From assembly GCA_951213105.1 (NCBI GenBank), contig OX578140.1:34215403-34279402 (forward strand): a stretch of DNA of 64,000 bases, written 5' to 3'. Positions 34,285 through 45,394 of this stretch are shown here, one piece after another. A program made the position numbers and the translations under genes. Under the pieces are notes generated by a model that saw only the letters and a list, made by a program, of their open reading frames with translations, was not told the DNA's origin and did not search any database. The stretch's first letter is position 1. Every line of letters starts with the position of its first letter. The stretch is from Amaurobius ferox (lineage: Eukaryota > Arthropoda > Arachnida > Araneae > Amaurobiidae).

Positions 34285-34690
34285 TCAGGTTCCATTTACC
34301 ACAGTCACATGAAATTGTGTATATCGTTTTCTTTCGTGATACATTTTAGTTCTTTTTATTTTTAATCTTATAGGATTAGCCCGTCCGAAGGAACTCGATT
34401 TTTGAGAAGAACTCGAACACCGGACAGTTAGGAAGTCCAAATGCAGTATGCCGTTGTCTTTTATAGTATATTTTAATTCTTTGGATTTTGAATCGTATCG
34501 GACTAGATCGTCTTTAACCCACCATATGAATGTACTCATGTTTTAGAATAAATGAAGAACCGGAGCAGCTAGAAACTCCATATGTGGTATATCTATGTCT
34601 TCTATACTTTTATGTTACATAAATTTTAATAAATATACCCTTCATACATCTATAATGCATACCAATAATCAAAGGACGTACTTTAAAAAC
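34285..34690 (-). repeat. Inverted partner of 30290-30720
   Basis: Read on the minus strand: GTTTCTAGCTGCTCCGGTTC, ATGAGTACATTCATATGG, GTCCGATACGATTCAAAATC, then a second unit beginning GGACTTCCTAACTGTCCGG. The inverted spacing of about 4 kb brackets the gypsy remnant and both tandem arrays. Confidence 0.6.
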
Positions 34691-35076
34691 TACGTTTTTT
34701 GTTTGTATTGACAACTATAGTAAAAATATGAAATTTGGTACACTTGTAGAAAAATGTTTTGGAAATACGCTGAAATAACCGCTTCTTGATTAAAACTTTA
34801 GTTTGGTTTGAAATAGCTCGCGAAGCGATCTCAGCTAGCGCCAGAAAGTAGAAGGCGAAGCTTGGCGCGTCCTTCGCGTTTCATTGTTTCGTACGTTAAA
34901 ATTGTTGCTTACAAAAATATGCAATTTGGATTTTTTGACTTGAACTTTAATTTGGCTTAAAATAGCTCGAGAAACGAGCTCTGCAAGCGCCATCGAGTAG
35001 AAGACGAAGTCTCCTGTCTGGCGAAATTAGTTGCAGGGGTTGGCAACGCGTAGTGGACAGAGGAAGGAGCCCCTAG
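34640..35076 (+). mobile_element. Helitron-like element, 3' end CTAG
   Basis: Contains ATGAAATTTGGTACACTTGT (the clause common to Helitron-like family D). A tandem pair follows (34786-34868 and 34941-35012) with TTTAATTTGGCTTAAAATAGCTCG, GCGATCTCAG/ACGAGCTCTG and AGCGCCA...GTAGAAGRCGAAG. It ends GGAGCCCCTAG then T. The 5' end is uncertain and the usual 3' hairpin is weak. Confidence 0.5.
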
Positions 35077-35639
35077 TTAAATGAAACATGTCAATATTCA
35101 GTATTAAGTTCAACTAAGTATTTTCATTATTGTATATTGATTTCCTTTGTATATTATTAAATTTGCGTTAATAAAATCATTTTTATTACACTATATACGT
35201 ATTGATTTTATTAATGTGGCATTTTATATCAAAAACCTAGAAATTACTTTAAATTGACGCATGTTAACGCTCTTTAAATGGTGTCATTCGTTTTTGAATT
35301 AAAAATTACAAAACTTTTGGGACGAAAATTTGTAACATATTTTTTTAACAATTGCTTAAATATTTTAAACATTTTAAATATTTTATTTAGTTTTAAAATG
35401 TCCAATATATTCATGTCCTTTGAAATCGGGGATTCTCAAAAAGTGTAGATCCTTCTAAATCTATAAGTCAGAGTTTTGATATCATTCCGATAATCGCCTT
35501 TTGACGGCATTATGTAAATATTAAAAATGTTTCAATCAAGGTTCTTAAAAGTTTTTAAAAAATAAGAGAACATCACCGCATTGAAATGCAATGCAGCATA
35601 GTTTCTAATCGTCCTGCAGTAGAAGCTCATAAGTAGCAT

Positions 35640-35930
35640 CCACCAATTCGTCAATTCGTGCTTATCTCTCTAAAACAAATATTTCTTTTTTTATCGTTTG
35701 CACGATCACATTCTCGTATGAAACGATTTTATAAGAAATCCTAGTACTTCTCTTCTTGAACACGGTTTCTTCAATTATTCGACAATAATCAAGTTGGAAC
35801 GTGAGAAACTCCATATTTTCCTCTTTGTTCTGAAACAAATCGCCTAGATCCCTTTCATGGGAATAAGGACATCGCAGCAACTTATCGATACAGCACGTTT
35901 CAAACTTTTTGTGATGTGACCATATATTTT
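35640..35930 (-). repeat. Duplicate with possible old coding sequence, copy 2
   Basis: This copy keeps a 72-residue minus-strand frame (35880-35662) with LLRCPYSHERDLGDLFQNKE and EFLTFQLDYCRIIEE, charged and helix-like in composition. A stop at its end is followed in frame by ARIDELVDATYELLLQDD. Copy 1 at 31200-31440 keeps parts of it. I do not recognise the family; it could be a dead gene exon or an unfamiliar transposon protein. Confidence 0.45.
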
Positions 35931-36189
35931 GTTTCTTCTATTTTTTTTTTTAATTTACAATATTTCGCTCTTGAAACAGTCGAACTCTTCGATGTATAAA
36001 CGTATTATGTGTTGAACATACAACCTTCCTTACGTACTTTATTTTACTTTTGAGGAAAATAATTAACGAAATTTATTATTAAGAGATTTGCGCGGGCTGA
36101 AATTTTAAACTTTCACTCAACCCGATCCCAAAGACATTAAAGCTGAATTATTGGAATGCATGTTGTGCCCAATTATGATGTGGTCAAAT

Positions 36190-36760
36190 TTTTTTATTTT
36201 CAGTACAATTCATGGAAATGTATCGGGAAAATATTGCGATCATGCCGAAAATCGGATATCGAGTTTTCGACGGATCTGCACATTTTGAGTATATTAGAAC
36301 CGGACCAAAATATTTTCAGCGTGACTTCTGTGTGCAGTGCATGTATCCCCTCTAGCTCAAAAATTAATAGACCACATTTCAAAAAATTCGGTAGACGAGT
36401 CACTTGTGTGTTTTCCTTGCGCTGATTAGAGTTTGGCACGATTTAGAAAAAAGTAATCGATCTTTTTTTACGACATACACCGCAAAAATCGTCATAATCT
36501 ACAAGGCTCCTGAGACATAATCTCAAAGACTACATATGCTCAAATGTATCAGTAAAATGCATTTTTGTATATAGTTTTTTTTATGATAAAATAATAAGAT
36601 CACCCCCACCAGTAATAGAACTAACCGTTCTCGAGATACTTTCCTTTTTTTGCATGTTTGCACTGTCTGCTTGGAATATACCTCCAGTCGCCAAATGAAA
36701 ACGAAAACTGAATTAGAATTGCAAATTCACTGTACTTTCAATGTAATTAATCGTGTTATT
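36190..36760 (+). mobile_element. Repeat family B, copy 4 (partial)
   Basis: Shares ATGCCGAAAATCGGATATCG, GAGTTTTCGACGGATCTGCA, AGCGTGACTTCTGTGTG, TGTATCCCCTCTAGCTCAAA, GGTAGACGAGTCACTTGTG and ACTAACCGTTCTCGAGATAC with the other copies. The microsatellite core is nearly absent and the 3' subterminal motif is missing. Confidence 0.75.
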
Positions 36761-37369
36761 TTGTGCTATCTTTTATTAAATCTGTGAGACCAGGGTACAC
36801 TTAGACAAGTTTATATGTTAAGGATTTATAAGTTCTAACAAGAATACAAAGGGTCCAGACGTGTAGACGCCAATTTACAGCAGCGCTGACCCTAGAGGTT
36901 AAGAAAGTCATAAAAAGGGGGGGGCTAAAGGTAAAACCATGGAATTGGTTAAAGGTTTAACCAATGAGGAAGCTGTGTTGTCACATTCCCCTGAGGTCAA
37001 CCAATGTTCGCCGAAGAGGCGTATCTAGACGTCAGGCAAAAAGCGGTGGCAACAGGCAGAAAGGTGATGAGAATACAGTTCAGAAAATATATAGACGATA
37101 TGGATTAAGTTACACACAGCCTCAGACGGGATTCGAATATTGAATTAAGTTTCACACAGAGATATAGAGAAGGTGCCAGAGACAAGATGAGAATAATGCA
37201 GTCCTAAGTCCCACACAAAGACATAGAGAAGAGATTCGAATCGACAACAGAAGATATTCGAATATGGATCGAGGTATTCTGATAATACAGTCATGTTAGA
37301 AATGCATCAATTGTGGTGTGACGATATTCAGTCATATAGTACTCAGATATGAAAGGTGATTCAACGATC

Positions 37370-38478
37370 AATGACCACAAACGTCTAAAGACAACAAGAA
37401 GGTATGTGCTTATTAACACATATAAAAGGTCATTATCATGTTTGAATACAATACCTGGTCTCACATACCCAATCTCCTTCTTAAATATATAAGAATAGTT
37501 ATTGTAATTAAATTATGATGATGCTGTTCTTCATAAATAATGATATTTTAAAGTTAAAATGGGTGAAATTAATTGCGTAGTATTATGTTAATATATTTTA
37601 TTCCCAGAACTCGTACCAAAGATTTAATGGTGGATTTTAATATGCGGTAAAATGCAATGTATACGGCTATACAATAACGAATACGTTAATTATCGGTAAT
37701 TTAATAATTATAAACTCCAAGATTAAGTTCATGTTTTTATCTTTTTGCACTACAAAATCTTTCAAGTGTATGTGTGTATCTATCCAATGCAGGGATTTTT
37801 TACAGCGTCTTTCCACTCCATTTTAACATATTTTTATTTTTAATATATTTGAAGTTTTAAAAATTTTATACAATTCGTATAAAGTATTTCTTTTGACAAG
37901 GCAATTGAATTCGCAAAACAATTGCAAACACCATTAGAATCTAGCAAATATTTATCATTTAATTTAATGCAGTTTGAAACGACTGAATATTTCTAACTCG
38001 AGAAAATGCGAACTCTAAATAACTCGTTTCAATATCAAATACAGGATGTCAATGATTTTAACCTGCATTCATGTTTTGAGGTGACCTGAAGAAAACTGAT
38101 ATGTAAATGTTAAAAAAACGTATTCAAATTTAATTAAAAAACTGAAGTAAAATCAATGGTTTATTTTCATTGACACAGCCAAACCCTCTATTAGACCACG
38201 CCCCTCATCGCAGTGAAAGTTATCAATGTTTTTTTTTTTAAATAAACGCACTTCAAATAAGAATCCATGTCTTGCTCCAGCTTGTACAAACATTAAAACT
38301 CAAATATCGAATTGTCTTGAGTTAAGATTAAATACATTATATTAGTGCAAGCCTCAGGGCATTGTTGCAGCTGAATGTGCATGATAAAAAATGAAAAAAT
38401 GTGTGTTTAAAAATGAGTGTTTAAAAATGAAATGTTTAAAAATGTGTCATGTGTCTTTCATGTTTAAAAATGAAATTT

Positions 38479-38550
<72 letters not shown>

Positions 38551-39895
38551 TATATTTAAAAATTAAATAATATAGCAAGTTCAATTTTCCTTTACTTCTG
38601 AATTTCTAAAATGTTTAAGCTTCTTCCGTGAAAATGCTCCCTTGAAGGACGCAGGTATATGTGTTTATTTAACAGTTTTAAGTTTTTGCGTTGAATCAGG
38701 GGCATGCTTATCCAGGACAACAAACTCTCTAGACAGCTTTGGCTATGGAAAAACGCGCTGCGCGCCTTGGCATGGAAATCAACTGGATAAGGTTGCTTAA
38801 AATTCCGCCATGCCAAGATTTATTTCCACATGGCTGTCTACGATCAACATGGCTGGAAATGCGAATATCATCTCTGTCTGCAAAGACAGCCGAGGCTGCG
38901 ATAGCTATGATTTTGAACTTTAGCACGGTACGCGAAAATGATTTTGTGAGCCACGAAAACAACAGGCCTTTTAATGAATTAATTTAAACAAATTTAATTA
39001 AAGTATTCTACAGTTCTTAAATGAATTTCTAATACCGAATAGGAAAACTACCGGTTTTTGGAGCAACACGAGGCAAATCATACTTAAATTTAAAAAAAAA
39101 TGCACAAAAAAATTATTGTAAAAGACTTATGAATAAGATTATAATATTAGGCACTATATAATGGGAACAAAGAAACAAACTGTTTCGTGAGCTAAATGAA
39201 GTAACACAATCAAGGAATTAAAAAAAAATTAAATATCTGTGAAAAATACCAGTTTATACAACACTAAAGAAATTAAAAAAAAATATCAATCATGCATAAA
39301 GCATTGATTAGGAAACACTTTCCAACTGCGATTCAATTTTATTTAAACATCTCCAAAATGCGATACATTCAGCGGTAATATTTTTTAAATTATCACAATA
39401 CTACAATAATTTATTATATTTGAAAACTTAAAACTTCATCGAAAGAAATGAACTTTATTTAAATGACGTTATTGAAATATGAATCGCCTGGCTCTCCATG
39501 TAAAAACAGTAAATATTTCATTTATACACTTTTATGCCATTCCTTTCATTCATCACAATACTACAATAATTAATTTTACTTAAAAACTTAAAACCATGGA
39601 CTTAAAAGTAATTTAACTCTATGCTTAAAACTTATCGAAATAGTCTGCTATAAAATCGTCTGCTTCTCTATGTAAAGTTAATGGATGTTTCATTCATATT
39701 AGCTATATTGCAGACTCCATAACTAATCAATTTTTCGTTAAAGAAATTCAGCAATTCTTAGACAACTCATTTACAGCTTGATGTGTTTACATTCTCTGTA
39801 AGTGAAAATTAGGCTTCGTTGTAGAAATAATCAACGTTTGATGATCATTTAAACTCAAATATATTGTAATTGCGTAGTTTCAAAATGTAGATGCA
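37370..39895 (+). repeat. Long diverged duplicated block, copy 2
   Basis: Partner of 12130-14465, about 25 kb away in the same orientation. It carries its own additions: a GTTTAAAAATGA minisatellite (38396-38473), (CA)/(AT)n (38477-38549) and a less AT-rich insert (about 38590-38990). Landmarks: GAAGGTATGTGCTTATTAAC (37400), GAAGAAAACTGATAT (38090), ACCACGCCCC (38195), ATCAATCATGCATAAAGCATT (39286), AATTCAGCAATTCTTA (39745) and AAAATTAGGCTTCGTTG (39805). Confidence 0.75.
38396..38549. repeat. GTTTAAAAATGA minisatellite plus (CA)n(AT)n
   Basis: Five or so GTTTAAAAATGNR units occupy 38396-38473, followed by a short (CA)n and an uninterrupted (AT)n of about 30 units to 38549. The tract is absent from the other duplicated block. 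Confidence 0.9.
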
Positions 39896-40059
39896 CAAAA
39901 ATTAAGCAAAAATGAAGCGGTTATAGGGCGGATACAACACTAAATATAAATTGAAAATAACTTTAAAAATTACGATTTTGACATAAGATGAATGTCATGT
40001 TATAGGTCGAAGTGGGTCACGTGATCTCTTCACATAATATGTAATTATTATTTTAATTT

Positions 40060-40370
40060 TTATTTAAAAACTACCGAATATATTCTGCTGAAATTTTTTT
40101 CATATTTTTTATGGGATAATTTGAATATTTTCTAAAACTTTCAAAGCAATTTGTGAATTTTAAATCCGCTTAAAAAATGTTTGAAAAATTGGGTCCCATA
40201 GGATTCAATGCATTTCATTTCTTCAACCCGGTTTCATTCCGAAACTAATTGTTTGATATTATTCATTTATATTCCCAAATGATAAAGTCATTTTTACGGC
40301 AGTTATCGTGCGGACATACAGACAGACAGACATAAGTCATAAACACTTTTCAACTATGTTGTAAAGTGTT
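40060..40370 (+). mobile_element. Repeat family C, copy 2
   Basis: Partner of 15680-16096: TTTTATGGGATAATTTGAAT, GAAAAATTGGGTCCCATAGG, TTTTTACGGCAGTTATCGTG, a short GACA run and the hairpin AACACTTTTCAAC/GTTGTAAAGTGTT at 40342-40370. It lies the same relative way behind the long duplicated block as copy 1 does. Confidence 0.75.
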
Positions 40371-41039
40371 ATAAATGAAAATAAAGAAAATACAATTAAC
40401 CGGTTTCGGAAAACTACATAAGCTACTTCATCAAGTAAATTCAAATAACATTTGATTAAACTACTTTAAAAATCCTAATGAATAAAAGATTGCAGAATTA
40501 TGAAGAATATAACAAAACCGAAGGAAGCTGATTTAATATGCAGATTTTAATATCATACCGCTTTTATTTCTATTTCAAAATAAGTCTTTTGCAATGCTAC
40601 CAAACTGGCATTATTAAATACAAAATTTTATTCTTCTAACAGTTTTTTGCAAAATGCGCATACGGTAATTCTAAGATAGATGGTCATAGTTTTTGCTGAT
40701 TGAAATAAAAACTTATGGAATGCAAGTACAAGAAGTGTTTATGCATATTTTAAATTCTTATACATATATTCAACATAATTTAGGCAAAAAATAATTAAAT
40801 ATTGAGAGCAAAAAATGAGAAACATGGCCATTTGTTATTTTCATTTCAAACCATCTCTCCTTCATGTCAAGGAGAAATGGCCATCCAATACAATAAAGGA
40901 AAGTGAAGTCAAAATAAGAAAAAATAACACATTTCATATAGTTAACAATGCAAAACTTATAACAACGTGTAAAGATGCAATTCTATCACGGAAAATGAGT
41001 GAATAAAATTCTAATAAACAAAATTTAAAGTATAATTTC

Positions 41040-41290
41040 AATCCTTTACTTTTCGTAAAATTTTACCACATTCTTGGTAAAAGTGTTGAAAGTTTGTATA
41101 CGTTTCATGCAGCCACTGCATGTACCGTATGCACCTTATCCAGTCATCCTGTTTGGTTATGGTAATGTATTCTTCTCCACAGCGAACACAGTGATCCTCA
41201 TCAAATTATATTCCCTCTGAATCTATAGTATCCCTAATTTCAAATCCATTTCATCTTCTTCGCTGTTGGAAGTGCCGTGTTTTATTTTTT
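41040..41290 (-). pseudogene. Pogo/jerky-type transposase C-terminal fragment
   Basis: The minus strand, between stops, spells DEDHCVRCGEEY, then DDWIRCIRYMQWLHE, then QHFYQECGK. The order C-x2-C, W-x2-C-x5-W-x2-H and a later C is the C-terminal zinc finger of pogo/jerky-like DDE transposases, where the usual form is C..C...W..C..C..W.H..C. At least one usual Cys is replaced. Upstream residues toward the DDE core are broken by stops. About 75 residues are readable. Confidence 0.6.
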
Positions 41291-41349
41291 TCTAGCGATT
41301 ATTTAAGACTTTTTCACGGTTTTAAGCTTATCTATCAACTTATTATCAG

Positions 41350-41351
<2 letters not shown>

Positions 41352-41421
<70 letters not shown>
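41352..41421. repeat. (AT)n microsatellite
   Basis: About 35 uninterrupted AT units inside the pogo-type remnant. Confidence 0.97.
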
Positions 41422-41422
<1 letters not shown>

Positions 41423-42167
41423 CACCTCAAAATAATTATATTACTTAAAATTTGGGTAATGTAGAAAAAATAAAGTATGCAAAATCCTCATTCCGTATAT
41501 TTTTGAAACATTGATGAAAAGTGGTCGTCTCTCCTCGTTTTGATATGGCCATCTCTCCTGAAATGGAAGGAGAGATGGCCACCCAATTTAAAGTGTCACT
41601 CCGCCATTGCACGTCTTTGTTTTACGCTTAGGAATAAAAATTGGATTATATATGTGCCTTAAAAGTCCGTATAATTAAAAAAAATATTTAACGTATGTAT
41701 TGCAAAATATTCAAATACGTAACTGAAGAAAAATATTCAACCACTAAATTAAATAAACATTAAATTTCACTTACCTTTTTTAATCGAAAAACGCAATGGC
41801 ACTTCGCAATGGATAAATGGGTTGATCTGCTTCCCATGAACGAAGTTCGTACTGCCATTTATAAAAGAATTTGGGAAATATTTACATTGGCTATCTCTCC
41901 TCTGTGGCCATATATCCTAGAATTGCCCTGTATATTTTTCATATAATAGGCATTATAGGGTTATGGAAAAATAACATTAATTTGATAACAGGAGAAGAAA
42001 TGAAATGCAACATAAAATACTCTTCTTTAATTGGTTAGTCCTGAATCCATCTCCAGAGAGTTCTTAAGTATATACTTATATTTGTGCCAATCTCCTCTCT
42101 TTGATTTTAGATTTGTTAGGCTATATAAAATTTTAGCATTGACAAAGATTGGACGGAGGCAATACAT

Positions 42168-42530
42168 TACTTTCCCTATATATCGGGAATAATTTACTTT
42201 AACAATGAAAGAGTTATGTATAATTTCCACGGCATAATTTTTTTAACGTTGAATTGCACATTTGGTGACAGGTAAAACTATTTACACAATTGTAGTACCC
42301 AATTAACTTCTCTCAACTCTGACTATTTATAGCATCCGCAATAAGCAATATAGTCCACATATTAAAATATTTTAATAATTAAGTTATCCATTTGACTTCC
42401 TTTCCGTTAATTTAGCGACATTTTCGCGTCATTTAGTGCAGTGTTGACTATATTTCCTTCAATCTGGAGGCGACATATCGCCAGGTTTGCCAAATTTATC
42501 GTCAAGCGTTTTTGAATGATAGATCTACGT
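42168..42530 (-). mobile_element. Repeat family A, worn partial copy
   Basis: Starts TACTTTCCCTATATAT and later has GTTAATTTAGCGACATTTTC, GCGTCATTTAG, GGCGACATATCGCCA and ATCGTCAAGCGTTTTTGAAT in the order seen on the minus strand of family A. The half with the simple repeat is missing. Confidence 0.5.
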
Positions 42531-43038
42531 ATACATCATACCAGCACGTTTGAGATTTCGATTAAAATGTTATATTTTTTCTGGTTAGGCGGATGAACTA
42601 AAATTTCGAAGGAGCAATATCTTTTTTAGGTTGGAGGTTGAAATTTGTTTTGAGATTTCCTTTGAAAAAAAATCCCTTCATTTTGCTAGGGTTATAATAA
42701 TTATCGTATAATAAATTTAAATGTTATTTTTGAACCGTGTTTTTCCCTTTTTTTAGTGCGGCAGCAGTACCATTATTTAGGAGTGAGGTCTTACCCGAAA
42801 TTTGCAATGGCCGAAGAATCAACGTTGCAGTGACATCATATAAAGACAATAAACAAAGGTAGGGAATTTATAATATACACAAATATAATTGTTACTTCCA
42901 CTGGAGTTGATTTAAAGCATATTAAAAAATAGCAATATGACTTTCATGATAAAAATCTCGTAGGAGTGGTTGTGAAAGGTTTCATATATAAGGAGCCTTA
43001 ATGCATTTACAGAATTTTCCATCACATGACACTATATA

Positions 43039-43200
43039 CAGTGAACCCCGGATAAAGTTACCACCATTGGAAGTAAAAAAACTAGTCATTTTCGAAAAAT
43101 GGTGATAGTCACTATATGAAAATGCTAGGGTCACTTTGGGAAAAGTGGTCACATCAGTCAGGTGGTCATACTAAGGTGATAACTTTTCCAGGTTTCACTC
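43039..43200. mobile_element. 162-bp MITE, pogo/Tigger-like ends
   Basis: The left end CAGTGAACCCCGGATAAAGT, then TACCACC, matches the complement of the right end GAGTGAAACCTGGAAAAGTT, then ATCACC. Both ends are flanked by TA (43037-43038, 43201-43202). CAGTGAAACC-type ends are characteristic of pogo/Tigger MITEs. It has no coding potential. Confidence 0.7.
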
Positions 43201-43282
43201 TACTCCCTAACCCGGTCGTCCAAACAGCTGCTCAATACCTGGGACGAGTGGGACTGTCTGGGCTTTCTGCTGTACTCCCTAA
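43201..43282 (+). mobile_element. 62-bp hairpin retroposon with target duplication
   Basis: TACTCCCTAA flanks both sides (43201-43210 and 43273-43282). The insert 43211-43272 begins CCCGGTCGTCCAAACAGCTG and ends GACTGTCTGGGCTTTCTGCT, matching the inserts at 12030 and 33421. It used the sequence immediately after the MITE as target. Confidence 0.8.
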
Positions 43283-44097
43283 ATACGCTTAAATGTAATT
43301 TTGTATGCAACATTCATGTGATATACGGGAATATTAAGAACATGCATCAAGAACTTGAATATTAAGATTTGTCTGAGTTTAAATTTTTGATACACTCCTA
43401 AGGGGGGAAATTACATTTGCGTTTTTAAATACTAATTGCATGTAGGGGCAATTGCAGGGACTAAATAACGCATATTTATAGTATTTTTTACATGAGAAAA
43501 ATCTGCCATGAAACAGTACAATTCGAGCTGGGACATAGTAATATTACTATGAAAGTATGAGCAGTGTTATTACATAAAATTTGGAGATATTTCATGCGTA
43601 TGAAAATTCATAAGTTTTCACTGTATTTATAAACTACCTCAGCAAATTGTTTTTAAATACTAAAATTACGCTAGGATTTATGTCTGATTCTATATGTACC
43701 CATATAAATTTGATAACAGACAAGAGGAATTTGATTATTTCAGCTCTTCAAAGTAACTATGCTTAAAAGACAATGATGAGGTGTGCAATAACTCTCAAAT
43801 TTTCACATTTCTTTCTATTTTATCAATGTGGAAATTAATAATATGTGGTTTCAAATTCAGAAACGCATGGTTGGCCTGAAAATAACCTTTCAGACAATTA
43901 TTAAATAAATAAGAGTTCCATAGCTTATAGCAGCTTAACGCTAAATTTGGGATTAAGCTTTTGCATTTTTCTGCCGAAGAAGGAAACATCAGCGTTTCTA
44001 AAACTGTAGTCTGGTCTAAAATATCATTTCTACACGTGCGTACATTTGTGATTTGTTTGTTTATTTTATTCCTTAAAGTCACATTCTGTATGAATAC

Positions 44098-44615
44098 TGT
44101 TACGAAGTATCCTCTGAAGCAGTAGGTGTACGCTCAAGATACAAGAATGAGTCCAAATTTCTGGATAACTAACACATTTCACAAGCGCAGCGTAAACGGA
44201 AACAATATGGGGCAAAACAGCGCTTAAGTGCTCCAGTGTTTTTGCAAAACATATAATAATATTCTAATCTACTATTCTCAAAACTTTGACGAATATCTCA
44301 ATTCAATGTAGTTTATATTATGCCAATTTCTCACCAACTGAGTGATGACCCCTTTTATAGACTCAGTCTGTAGAAACTTCTAGAATATCTCATATCTCGT
44401 GGAATATTTTTTATTTCGAGGTGTTTCTCGAACCTTAAAAAAAAGGCCAAATGTCTCCAAAGTGACGATAAATCGTCAATTCTGGCAAATCCTCTTCTAA
44501 ACTTCAGCAGATGGCAACTATAGATTCACGCCATAGGAACACTTGTACGTGCGTTTTCTCCGTCTGGTTTTCTAAAGAAGAGACTTTAGTGAGGGAAGTT
44601 TACACGTTTCCAACA
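44098..44615 (-). mobile_element. Solo LTR, gypsy-type, 518 bp
   Basis: Plus-strand termini are TGTTACGAAG and GTTTCCAACA (TG...CA), with a 4-bp target duplication ATAC on each side (44094-44097 and 44616-44619). Words shared with the LTR at 54147-54718 are CTGGATAACTAACAC, CCAACTGAGYGATGAC and GAAACTTCTAGAA. No internal region adjoins, so it is a product of LTR-LTR recombination. Confidence 0.85.
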
Positions 44616-44789
44616 ATACGTTGTACGAAAAATATTCCCGATTCATCGAATTTTACTTCAGCTGAATCCACATTTTGAAAATACAATTGTATATTGCAAT
44701 AAAATAACAGAAAAACAACACTATTAAATTTAAATAAACATTTCATGGAATTTATAAAATATTGTTATTTATTCCAATTTTCATTATGC

Positions 44790-45090
44790 TTTTAAGGGGA
44801 TTTCGAAATATCTATAATTATATGCAAATATTAAGCAGATATTTTCGTAATTTTAGATTTTACTCAGATATGTGTTGCATCGAGGTTCAGAAAAGCGCCG
44901 TTTATACCAATTGTAAAATCGATTTTTTCTTTTTTATAATGGTTTTTCTTTACGAACCAGAGGCACGGAAACTTGCAATTAGCTGAAAAATACAGAAATG
45001 TTCTTTTATGCGCGTCATTACATATTTCAGTAAATGTGGCAATTTTCCCTCAAGTGTAATTTTTGTTTGAAACTTTTATCGAACACTAAT
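44790..45090 (+). repeat. Diverged local duplicate, copy 1 of 2
   Basis: Collinear with 50040-50345 in the same orientation: TATAATTATATGCAAATATTAA, TTTTCTTTACGAACCAGAGGCACGGAA against TCTTCTTTACGGACGCGGTACACGAAA, TTGCAATTAGCTGAAAAATAC, ATTTCAGTAAATGTGGCAAT. Non-coding. Confidence 0.7.
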
Positions 45091-45359
45091 AATGCATTTT
45101 TTAAATATTATTTATGTCCATAAAGGATTAATTTAAATGCAATTTGTCTTGAAGTTAATATTTAACCATTACCTAACTAGAAGTATAAACCCGTCATAAG
45201 ACGGGGTAAAATTACAAAAGATTACCTCCAATCCACCATTCATAAAGTTACAAAATATTTTCTCTCATCTACCCACCTGCAGCACTTATGTTTCTAATAT
45301 CCACAGTCACACGCACCTTTACCATTAAATATGACTATTTCTTATACGACTTCCTATTG

Positions 45360-45360
<1 letters not shown>

Positions 45361-45392
<32 letters not shown>
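45361..45392. repeat. (AT)n microsatellite before mariner-like element 2
   Basis: Uninterrupted AT run adjoining the left TA target of the element at 45395. Matching runs lie at 47235-47262 and 48070-48099. Confidence 0.9.

Positions 45393-45394
<2 letters not shown>

Larger units (their letters stand above)
40663..41930 (-). mobile_element. Pogo-type transposon remnant, about 1.27 kb
   Basis: The complement of the right end (41930) reads CAGGGCAATTCTAGGATATA and the left end near 40663 reads CGGTAATTCTAAGATAGAT, both after TA. Subterminal copies of GGCCATCTCTCC-like words occur at about 40825, 40850, 40877, 41521, 41547, 41568 and 41889. A transposase C-terminus lies on the minus strand and an (AT)n tract at 41352-41421. 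The catalytic domain is gone. Confidence 0.65.
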
